Position numbers and translations under genes: made by a program. This document shows, in pieces, positions 9,053-16,562 of a DNA stretch of 32,933 nt. The stretch covers positions 1 to 32,933 of the forward strand of contig JAZRZI010000012.1 of NCBI GenBank assembly GCA_045601325.1. The letters are read 5' to 3'. The notes under the pieces are model-generated. The model was not told the origin of the DNA. It worked only from the letters and a program-made list of their open reading frames with translations, and did no database searches. How positions within the stretch are numbered: position 1 is the stretch's first letter; every line of letters begins with the position of its first letter. The DNA is from JAZRZI01 sp045601325. GTDB lineage: Bacteria; Bacillota_I; Bacilli_A; RFN20; CAG-826.

Positions 9053-9311
9053 TTTATTAATCAAAATATTTGTTAATAGAGAAAATGGTGTGCCATATAA
9101 GAGTCACCCATTAAAATGTTTACAAAATTATCGTAACCTAGTAGGAATTGATCCTAATAATCACTTTCTACCGATACTGATTTGATGTTTAGATTTCAAA
9201 TACCATATGATGGTGTGCAAGAAGTGTGTATTGCATGATGTTATCGATGATACTGAACTAACAATTGATGATGCAGAAGAGATATTCGACGAATGTAAAT
9301 TAGGTGATTAA
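9053..9311 (+). other. Degenerate stretch with two short open frames
   Basis: No intact gene is visible. One open frame ends at a TGA at 9183-9185 and reads ...VNRENGVPYKSHPL.... A second, at 9207-9311, starts MMVCKKCVLHDV and ends in a TAA after an acidic stretch (TIDDAEEIFDE). Neither is recognisable. Their position after the Fic and IS fragments suggests further pieces of broken genes. The second could be a real 34-residue protein but lacks a clear ribosome site. Confidence 0.35.
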
Positions 9312-9348
9312 TATTTCTTACATAATTAATGAAAAGACATTATTTCTA

Positions 9349-9357
9349 TGCTATATT
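9349..9357 (+). promoter_or_regulatory. Extended -10 promoter of the ABC transporter operon
   Basis: TG-C-TATATT fits the extended -10 consensus TGnTATAAT. Transcription would start near 9364, downstream of the first in-frame ATG at 9329. This supports translation from the ATG at 9389. Confidence 0.4.
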
Positions 9358-9388
9358 ATTGTCTAGTTTAGAAAACTTTATTAGACAC

Positions 9389-11650
9389 ATGAAAGTATTT
9401 AAAAAGAAAAAAATCCTATATCTATTATCCATAATACTGCCATTAGTGTTTCTTTCAGGTTGCAACAAAAGTAGTGTCACTAACATAAACACAATAGAAG
9501 AAATTACTAGTGGCTCATATATTATCGGTGTACCTAATTTAACTTATTTACAAGAACAAGCACCCACAGTGTTTCCTAACGCTAAAGAAATACGTGCTTT
9601 CGACGATGTTCCTAGTGCTTATCTAGCCTTAAAGCAAGGCAAAATAGATGCTTTTTATCAAGATGAAGCTAGTGGGCGAGCGGAGATATTTAGAGGTGTC
9701 GATGGAGTTAAAATATTACCTGGTAACCTTGGCGAAAGTAATGAAATAGTTATTGGTATATCAGACTATTCTTCTGTAATTAATAAAAACACCATTGATT
9801 CATGTTTAAAGGAATTAATGGACGAAGGAATATTAGAAGAAATGAATACTCGTTGGGTGAAAACGGGTGATTATGAAATGCCTTCTATTGAGGTTCCTTC
9901 AACAGGACCTGTAGTAAAAATCGCTACCTGTGGGAATGTTGAACCACATTCTTTTTACAAGAACAATGAATTAACTGGTTTTGATGTTGAATTAAGTAGA
10001 AGAATTGCTAATAAGCTTAATTGTCAAATATCTTTTGAAGTTAATACATCATATACATCCATTATTGCCTCAACTTCATCGGGTAAAACAGACTTATTAA
10101 TTGCAAACCTTTATAGGACCGAAGAAAGAGAAAAGTCTATGACTTTATCTATTCCTTATGCAACAACTTCCGCGATAGTGATAGTCAAAGATAATTTAAA
10201 GATGCAAGGCTATTCAACTTTAGAGGAACTTGCAAATAAAACAATCGCCTACGATTCGACATCTGTTCAATTTGAAAATCAATTAGATAAATATTTACCA
10301 AATTCTAAGAGATATTTATTAGAAAACACTTCTGATTGTGTTCTAGCGCTTAAGAATTCACGTGTGGATGGGTTTATCACCGATTTACCTAATGCGAAAT
10401 ACATTGAGCAAACAACAGAAGGCTTAATGATTCTTCCTGAATATTTAGACCCTGATCAATATGGTTTTGCTTTGCAAAAGAATTCTGATTTAACCAGTAA
10501 ATTTAACGAAGTTATTGAATCTTTTAGAAAAAGAAATGTTTTAGAAGATTTAAATCAAAAGTGGTTCAATGATTTAGAACATCCAAACAAATCTATATTA
10601 AGATTCAATCCTAATAAAAAATACACAAGAACAATTAAAGCTATTTCTACTGGCGTACTCGCTCCTATGTCATATTTAAATGACAAAAACAATCTTATTG
10701 GTTTTGAAGTTGAGCTGTTAGTGATGATTTGTGATGAACTTAATTACAAAGTTGAGTTCCTTGATTGTGTTAATAACTTTGGTTCTCTTCTTTCTGCGAT
10801 TGATACGGGTAAGGCTGATGTTGCTTTGAATTGTATTTCCATTACAGAAGAAAGAAAACAAAATATTGACTTAACTAATTCGTATTACGATGGCGCGGCA
10901 GTTATCATGGTTAAAAATGGTGTTTATACAGATGTTGGATTCTTTGATAGATTAGCCTCTTCATTTGAGAAAACATTTGTTATCGAACAAAGATGGAAAA
11001 TGATTTTAGAAGGCATGTTGATGACCTTAATCATTTCTTTAGCGGCAGGTGTTTTAGGATTATTACTTGGATTTGGTATTTGCTTAATTAAAAAAGCTAA
11101 AAATAAACCTTTAAGAAAAATCACCAATGCGATTTGTAGAATTATTCAAGGCACTCCTATCGTAGTTCTTTTAATGATTTTCTATTATGTTATTTTTGGA
11201 AAAATAGATATAAGCGCTATATTTGTAGCGATATTAGCATTTGGCATTAACTTTGCAGTGTATTCTTCCAATATTATGTATTCTGGTTTCCAAGGCGTAG
11301 ATAAAGGCGAAGAAGAAGCTGCTAGAGCGATGGGATATTCCAAGGCTCAAGCATTCTGGAAAGTATCATTCCCTCAAGCCACCAAAAAGTTCTTACCTGT
11401 ATTACGTGGAGAGTTTATCTCTATGGTGAAGATGACTTCTGTTGCGGGTTATATTTCCGTTGCAGAACTTACACGTATAGGCGATATTATCCGCTCAAAA
11501 ACAATGGAAGCATTCTTCCCTCTTATCGTGATTGCTTTAATTTATTTTGGATTATCCGAGCTATTAACATTTGTGCTTACTTTATTAGATAAAAAACTAA
11601 ATTCTAGAAAGAAGACATTTAAGATGAAAGGAGTAAAAAAACATGAATAA
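9389..11650 (+). CDS. Amino-acid ABC transporter, fused substrate-binding protein and permease
   Basis: A 753-residue membrane-anchored uptake component. It begins with a lipoprotein signal (LSGC, Cys 25). Then come binding-protein segments of the SBP_bac_3 type in an unusual order: a lobe-2-like piece (about 35-155), a complete two-lobe domain (about 175-400), and a lobe-1-like piece (about 410-515, with GFEVELL and SITEERK). The HisM/GlnP-type permease domain follows (about 540-745), with the EAA loop EEEAARAMGYS for ATPase docking. Fused binding-protein permeases are known from GlnP. The substrate is probably a polar amino acid. I chose the ATG at 9389 because it gives a classic lipoprotein signal; the in-frame ATG at 9329 would add 20 residues. 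The gene overlaps the ATPase gene by 8 bases. Confidence 0.85.
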   Translation: MKVFKKKKILYLLSIILPLVFLSGCNKSSVTNINTIEEITSGSYIIGVPNLTYLQEQAPTVFPNAKEIRAFDDVPSAYLALKQGKIDAFYQDEASGRAEIFRGVDGVKILPGNLGESNEIVIGISDYSSVINKNTIDSCLKELMDEGILEEMNTRWVKTGDYEMPSIEVPSTGPVVKIATCGNVEPHSFYKNNELTGFDVELSRRIANKLNCQISFEVNTSYTSIIASTSSGKTDLLIANLYRTEEREKSMTLSIPYATTSAIVIVKDNLKMQGYSTLEELANKTIAYDSTSVQFENQLDKYLPNSKRYLLENTSDCVLALKNSRVDGFITDLPNAKYIEQTTEGLMILPEYLDPDQYGFALQKNSDLTSKFNEVIESFRKRNVLEDLNQKWFNDLEHPNKSILRFNPNKKYTRTIKAISTGVLAPMSYLNDKNNLIGFEVELLVMICDELNYKVEFLDCVNNFGSLLSAIDTGKADVALNCISITEERKQNIDLTNSYYDGAAVIMVKNGVYTDVGFFDRLASSFEKTFVIEQRWKMILEGMLMTLIISLAAGVLGLLLGFGICLIKKAKNKPLRKITNAICRIIQGTPIVVLLMIFYYVIFGKIDISAIFVAILAFGINFAVYSSNIMYSGFQGVDKGEEEAARAMGYSKAQAFWKVSFPQATKKFLPVLRGEFISMVKMTSVAGYISVAELTRIGDIIRSKTMEAFFPLIVIALIYFGLSELLTFVLTLLDKKLNSRKKTFKMKGVKKHE

Positions 11651-12734
11651 GAAACTGCTTATTTCTATTAAGAATCTCACAAAAGAATTCGAAAGTGTTA
11701 CTCCTATAAAAGATGTCAGTGTTGATATCTATGAAGGAGATGTTATCTCCATCATTGGTCCTTCAGGTACTGGCAAATCGACATTTTTACGTTGTATCAA
11801 TAGATTAACTAAACCAACTAGTGGTCAAATCTTTATCGATGGTGAGGATATCTTAAATCCTAAAACTAACATTAACAAAGTTAGACAAAAGGTTGGCATG
11901 GTTTTCCAATCATTTAATCTATTCTCACATAAGAGTGTTATAGAAAATGTTATGATGGGTCAAATTGATTTGCTTAAGAAGTCCCCTCAAGAGGCATATG
12001 ATAAAGCGCTTGAACTATTAGATACAGTGGGCTTGAAAGATAAAGCATATTCCTATCCTGATGAACTTTCAGGTGGACAAAAGCAAAGAGTAGCAATCGC
12101 TAGAACTTTATCTATGAACCCTAAGATTATCTTATTTGATGAGCCTACATCGGCGTTAGATCCAACTTTAGTGGATGAGGTTCTTTTAGTTATGAAAAAC
12201 CTCGCTAGAGGGGGATTAACTTTAATTATCGTTACTCATGAAATGGATTTTGCTCGTTATGCTTCTAATAGAATTTTCTTTATGAATGAAAGCACAATCT
12301 ATGAAGATGGCACACCTGAACAAATATTTGAAAACCCACTAAAAGAGAAAACACGTCAATTCATTAATAAACTTAAAATTTGTGAAATTGATTACAATGA
12401 AATTATGTTTAATTTCTATAAAGCTGGTGAGCTTGTCTCTGACTTTGCAAAGAAGAATATGATTTCACCTGCTTTATATTATAAGATTTGTCTTATCCAA
12501 GAAGAAATTTGCTTTGGAGGTATTCTTAAAAGAGAAGGCGTTAAAGCAAGTCTATCAATTGAATATTCTTCTAAACATAAAACTTCAGTAATTAATATTG
12601 TTTATTCAGGAGATGCGTTTAACCTTGAAAAAGAATTGGATGAGATTCAATATAAACTTATTCTTGGTATGACTAAGAATATTGAACATAGCCAAAAAGA
12701 TGAGCATAATGTTTTAAAAATAACATTATCTTAA
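11643..12734 (+). CDS. Amino-acid ABC transporter ATP-binding protein with C-terminal extension
   Basis: The ATPase partner of the fused permease encoded just upstream. All motifs are present: Walker A GPSGTGKST (39-47), Q-loop Q89, signature LSGGQ (142-146), Walker B ILFDEP (163-168) and H-loop His 199. Polar amino-acid ATPases (GlnQ/HisP type) normally end near residue 245, but this one has 363. The extra 110 residues (about 250-363) contain IQEEICFGG, YSGDAFN and HNVLKITL. This resembles a degenerate RsbW-like histidine-kinase-type ATPase fold; that reading is inference. The extension may sense or regulate transport. AAAGGAG lies 9 bases before the ATG, inside the permease gene, so the two are translationally linked. 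Confidence 0.9.
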   Translation: MNKKLLISIKNLTKEFESVTPIKDVSVDIYEGDVISIIGPSGTGKSTFLRCINRLTKPTSGQIFIDGEDILNPKTNINKVRQKVGMVFQSFNLFSHKSVIENVMMGQIDLLKKSPQEAYDKALELLDTVGLKDKAYSYPDELSGGQKQRVAIARTLSMNPKIILFDEPTSALDPTLVDEVLLVMKNLARGGLTLIIVTHEMDFARYASNRIFFMNESTIYEDGTPEQIFENPLKEKTRQFINKLKICEIDYNEIMFNFYKAGELVSDFAKKNMISPALYYKICLIQEEICFGGILKREGVKASLSIEYSSKHKTSVINIVYSGDAFNLEKELDEIQYKLILGMTKNIEHSQKDEHNVLKITLS

Positions 12735-12750
12735 AGAAAGGAATTTCTAT

Positions 12751-13608
12751 ATGAAAAAACCAATTAAAAACCTAATGTTACTAATCTCAACATTTGCTTT
12801 GACTGGATGTGTGAACTTTAAAAAAGAGGAACCAGTTAATCCAGAACCTATAGAACCTGAAAAAAGAGAATACACTAACAAAGTATCCCATGAATTGTTC
12901 ATTAAAACATATTATCAATTTCTAGAGATTTTCTTTGAAATTGACACAACTCGTTCAGTAGAGCCAGACTTCATTGCTGAATCTCATGAAACTGGTTATC
13001 GAGATGGATACAATCTAATTGACAACGTCAAAACAGATGAAACACATACGACATATGAAACATTTACCAATGTTAGTTTAGATACTTCTAAGCCAGGCAG
13101 TGATTTCCATAGTTTAACTAATAGTGTCACTAATGGCGTTAGTGGTGTTGAAGAAATATATAATGGTACATATTTAGAAGATCATTTCTTATATGATTTC
13201 ATGAACGATAATGGAAATAAAACATACACAAAAGTAGATTCTGGTGATGCGACATCACTTCCAGTTCTTGTATTTCCAACTTGCTTATATATGTTTGGCG
13301 AAGGTGGAGCGTTATTCAATAGATTTAGAAACACCACTGAAGAAGAAGGTGGATCGTTCTATATTGATGGTAACACATTAACCATGCTCATGGATGTTGA
13401 CGCTGATTATGGTAAATATGATGTATTTGCTCAATTGGTATTAGATTATAACAAATTCACTATTTTATTTGATTACGATATGGATATTTCCGATGAAACA
13501 CATATTAGAAAAAATGGCGCTGAAGGATATATTGCAATATCACTTCAAGATACAACATTTAAAGTACCAGATCTTAGTGAATATACATTATTAGATAATT
13601 CATATTAA
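12751..13608 (+). CDS. Lipoprotein of unknown function
   Basis: A 285-residue predicted lipoprotein with the lipobox LTGC (Cys 20). A short Pro/Glu-rich linker (EEPVNPEPIEPEKRE) follows and would lift the domain off the membrane. The rest is acidic, rich in Thr, Asp and aromatic residues, and has no motif I recognise. It follows the ABC transporter ATPase by 16 bases with an AAAGGA ribosome site, so it is probably co-transcribed and may assist uptake at the surface. It does not look like a standard substrate-binding protein. Confidence 0.7.
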   Translation: MKKPIKNLMLLISTFALTGCVNFKKEEPVNPEPIEPEKREYTNKVSHELFIKTYYQFLEIFFEIDTTRSVEPDFIAESHETGYRDGYNLIDNVKTDETHTTYETFTNVSLDTSKPGSDFHSLTNSVTNGVSGVEEIYNGTYLEDHFLYDFMNDNGNKTYTKVDSGDATSLPVLVFPTCLYMFGEGGALFNRFRNTTEEEGGSFYIDGNTLTMLMDVDADYGKYDVFAQLVLDYNKFTILFDYDMDISDETHIRKNGAEGYIAISLQDTTFKVPDLSEYTLLDNSY

Positions 13609-13630
13609 TAAAAAGATTTTTTAGTGATAA

Positions 13631-15022
13631 TTATTTAGATTTCTTTTTCTTCTTTTTTGCTATCACGATGATAATGGTGGCTACCGCACAAAGTGATATA
13701 GCGGAGATTGCGATTATTAACCCAACATTAACTTTATGTGGTTTAGCTAAAACTGTTACCAAAAATGACGTAGTTTTGCCTTGATATGTAACTATAATTT
13801 TAAACGTTCCAGCTTCGTTAGAATTAAAGCCACTTACCATATCATCGGTAACATCGATAACAAGTGTTATTTCACTTGCCATATAGACATTAATTTTCGC
13901 ACCCTTTAAATCTAAATCTTCACCGACATAGTATTCTAACTTAGTTGGTCTTTTCTTCATTGAAATCTTGGTAGCATAGTCTTCCACAAACTTTGCAGTC
14001 AAAGTAGTGGAATCAGTAGCTAAGAATGTATATGTGTTTAGGTTTTGTTTATTTAGAGTTGTATCTCCGTTATTTACTTTTATTTTATCAATAACGTAAC
14101 CATCATCTGGGATTGTTTTTAATGTAACTGTATCACCTTCTACAAAGTATTCAGGATCCGATATTACTTTTCCGTGTTCCACGCTTATATTTATCGTTTC
14201 GACAGCTTGGATTTTTAAAACATTATTCGGAGTAATAGCAACTTTATGGTTTTCGCTATCGGAAAAGAAATATTTTCTATATTGCGTTGTTACTCTTTCG
14301 TCATCAAGGAATGTTCCTGGCCCTTCCATAGATATTCCAATGTTATTTTTTAATGGTTCCCATGCAAAACCATGGTTTAACAATAATCTTTTGTCATTCT
14401 TTAAATACAAATTACTTTTCTTTTCACCATTTAAAGTTGTGTTACCAAATATTTTTGCTGAATTTCCAATTGTTATGTCAACTTCGCTATAAACGCCACC
14501 GCCTATATCAGCACTGTTACCATATATACTTGCGCCATCAATATTAACAGTAGCGCCCTCATGAATGTAAATTCCACCGCCTTTTTCTGCTTTTCCACCA
14601 GTTATAACTCCACCGGTTGGAAGATCAGCATACTTACCTTCGTGAGGCCTAGTCCAACTTATTTCCGATGTTCTTTCTATATGAAGAGAGCCAACAACTT
14701 CGATGACACTGAATTTTTCGTTTTTGCTATGATCAGCAGCTAAAACATGCCCGTTTAAATCTAATGCGATTTTTGAATTTGGACCCACATATAAAGTTTC
14801 ATCGGTTACGATATCACATGTCAAAGATGCGCCTATATACATACTGGTATAACTTTCTGTCGCAAATATATTTTTCAGTTCACTTAGTGTCGACACAGAA
14901 TGTCCTTCTGTTACAGCATGAGCAGGTTTAATGTTTGTATTCACATTTGCAATCACTGCAATGCCAAATGTAGTAGCGGCTAAACATGATACCGCTAATA
15001 AGGTTCTCTTAATCTTTTTCAT
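13631..15022 (-). CDS. Membrane-anchored surface protein with beta-helix, InlB-type and Ig-like domains
   Basis: A 463-residue cell-surface protein. The signal peptide ends near AHA at residue 36. A right-handed beta-helix-like stretch follows at about 80-200, with GGGIYIHEGATVNIDGASIYGN. Next are a divergent InlB B-repeat / bacterial-repeat domain at about 276-347 (EHGKV, EGDTVTL, PDDGYVID) and a bacterial Ig-like domain at about 352-425 (YYVGEDLDLKGAKINV). It ends in one membrane helix (about 432-455) and the tail KKKKKKSK, which acts as a stop-transfer anchor. There is no LPXTG. Such architectures are common in adhesins of gut Firmicutes. GGATGGAG lies before the ATG. It converges with the lipoprotein gene at 12751-13608. 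Confidence 0.8.
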   Translation of the reverse strand: MKKIKRTLLAVSCLAATTFGIAVIANVNTNIKPAHAVTEGHSVSTLSELKNIFATESYTSMYIGASLTCDIVTDETLYVGPNSKIALDLNGHVLAADHSKNEKFSVIEVVGSLHIERTSEISWTRPHEGKYADLPTGGVITGGKAEKGGGIYIHEGATVNIDGASIYGNSADIGGGVYSEVDITIGNSAKIFGNTTLNGEKKSNLYLKNDKRLLLNHGFAWEPLKNNIGISMEGPGTFLDDERVTTQYRKYFFSDSENHKVAITPNNVLKIQAVETINISVEHGKVISDPEYFVEGDTVTLKTIPDDGYVIDKIKVNNGDTTLNKQNLNTYTFLATDSTTLTAKFVEDYATKISMKKRPTKLEYYVGEDLDLKGAKINVYMASEITLVIDVTDDMVSGFNSNEAGTFKIIVTYQGKTTSFLVTVLAKPHKVNVGLIIAISAISLCAVATIIIVIAKKKKKKSK

Positions 15023-15057
15023 ATGAGGTCTCCATCCTGCGTTAATGAAAGTATTTA

Positions 15058-15086
15058 ATTATAACTGATAGAAAAATATAGGTAAA
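15058..15086 (-). promoter_or_regulatory. Promoter of the surface protein gene
   Basis: On the minus strand TTTACC (15081-15086), a 17-bp spacer and TATAAT (15058-15063). The leader to the ATG at 15022 would be about 30 bases and includes the ribosome site. Confidence 0.6.
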
Positions 15087-15240
15087 TATGCTAAAAATGC
15101 ATGAATTTAATATGTTTTGACTGAATCAAGTAATATTCAAATACATTCTTTTTGAAATTGCTTATCATATTATGTGGAAAAATAGATAAATCATCGAATT
15201 ATAATATATTGGCGAAGTTCAATAGAATTGTGCTTTTTAT

Positions 15241-15269
15241 TTAATATTCAAAATATTATGCACTATAAT
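15241..15269 (+). promoter_or_regulatory. Promoter of the oxidoreductase / alpha-galactosidase operon
   Basis: TTAATA (15241-15246), a 17-bp spacer and a perfect TATAAT (15264-15269). The transcript would start near 15276 and leave room for the GGAGG at 15282-15286. This excludes the upstream in-frame ATG at 15274 as the start. Confidence 0.55.
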
Positions 15270-15294
15270 AATTTTGACTATGGAGGAATTACTT

Positions 15295-16560
15295 ATGGAA
15301 GATAAAGTTATTAGCGTAGCTATATTAGGATGTGGTTCAAGAGGAGCGGACTCCTATGGCTTATATTTAAATAAAGATCCTAGGTTTGATATCGTTTCTT
15401 TATGTGATATTAGAAAGATAAAAGTTGATAGATTCAAGAAAGAATTCAACGTTAAAGATGAAATGTGTTTCACTGATGAAGATGAATTCTTTAAAGCTAG
15501 AAGAGCGGATGCGATTATTATCGCCACTCAAGATAGAGACCATGTTAGGCATGCATTAAAAGCATTAAAACTTGGTTATGATATTTTATTAGAAAAACCT
15601 GTTACTCCTAATAAGAAAGAATGTTACCAATTATTAGCCGCTCAAAAGAAATATGGTGGCAAGATTGTCGTATGTCACGTATTAAGATACGCTCCTGTAT
15701 TTGTTCACGTTATGAAACTCATTAACGATGGTGTCATCGGCAAACTAGTGGATATTCACGCGATTGAACAAGTTGCGTACTGGCACGAAGCGCATAGTTA
15801 TGTCAGAGGTAACTGGAGAAGAGAAGAAGATACTTCTCCTATGATTATGGCAAAATGTTGCCATGATATGGATTTACTACAATACTACGCACAAAGTAGA
15901 TGCAAGACTATCTCTTCTATTGGTAGCTTAGATTTCTTTAAAAAAGAAAATCAACCTGAAGGCGCTTCTGATAGATGCGATAAATGTAAATATGATAAGA
16001 CATGTCCTTATGGTGCGTATCGCACATATATTGGAAGATGGAAAGCCGCAGGAGAACCTAAATCAATGTGGCCTATGAATGTCGTATGCACTGATGAAGA
16101 ATTAACTGAAGAAGGTATTATCAATGCATATAAGTCCAATAACTATGGACAATGTGTATTTGCTAGCGATAACAATGTCGTGGATCACCAAGAAACAAAT
16201 ATTTTATTTGAAAATGGTGTCACTGCTAATTTATGTATGACTGCATTCACTGGTAGCTGTGGTAGAATCTATCGTTTCCATGGCACGATGGGCGAAATTA
16301 TATTAGATGAAGAAAAACAAGAACTAACAGTTAAGATCTTTGGCGAAGAAGCTAAAGTTGAACACTTTGATCAACTTCCTGATGTTACAGGTGGTCATGG
16401 TGGTGGCGACGCTGCTCTTGTTAAGGTATTCTACGACATTATCTTGGGTAAGACTGTTGCTCAAACAACATTAGAGTCTTCTATCGAAAGCCATTTAATG
16501 GCAATAGCAGCAGAAGAATCTAGAAAGAAAAACGGTAAGTTAATCGTTTTGCATAAATAG
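15295..16560 (+). CDS. Gfo/Idh/MocA family oxidoreductase
   Basis: A 421-residue NAD(P)-dependent sugar oxidoreductase. The Rossmann nucleotide-binding loop is LGCGSRGADSYG (11-22), and the family motif EKP sits at 100-102. The CCHDMD segment (188-193) supplies the His/Asp usually near the active site. A Cys cluster, C228, C231, C237 (CDKCKYDKTCPYG), lies in the C-terminal domain and occurs in a subset of this family; it might bind a metal. GGAGG is 8 bases before the ATG at 15295. The gene is followed after 2 bases by a GH36 alpha-galactosidase, so it probably acts on a galactose-containing sugar or its product. The exact substrate cannot be read from the sequence. Confidence 0.85.
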   Translation: MEDKVISVAILGCGSRGADSYGLYLNKDPRFDIVSLCDIRKIKVDRFKKEFNVKDEMCFTDEDEFFKARRADAIIIATQDRDHVRHALKALKLGYDILLEKPVTPNKKECYQLLAAQKKYGGKIVVCHVLRYAPVFVHVMKLINDGVIGKLVDIHAIEQVAYWHEAHSYVRGNWRREEDTSPMIMAKCCHDMDLLQYYAQSRCKTISSIGSLDFFKKENQPEGASDRCDKCKYDKTCPYGAYRTYIGRWKAAGEPKSMWPMNVVCTDEELTEEGIINAYKSNNYGQCVFASDNNVVDHQETNILFENGVTANLCMTAFTGSCGRIYRFHGTMGEIILDEEKQELTVKIFGEEAKVEHFDQLPDVTGGHGGGDAALVKVFYDIILGKTVAQTTLESSIESHLMAIAAEESRKKNGKLIVLHK

Positions 16561-16562
16561 TT

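Noticed and set aside
9207..9311. 34-residue frame with MVCKKCVL, like the start of sugar amidotransferases
   Set aside because: Only the first Cys pair fits, the second expected Cys pair is missing, and nothing of the enzyme follows.
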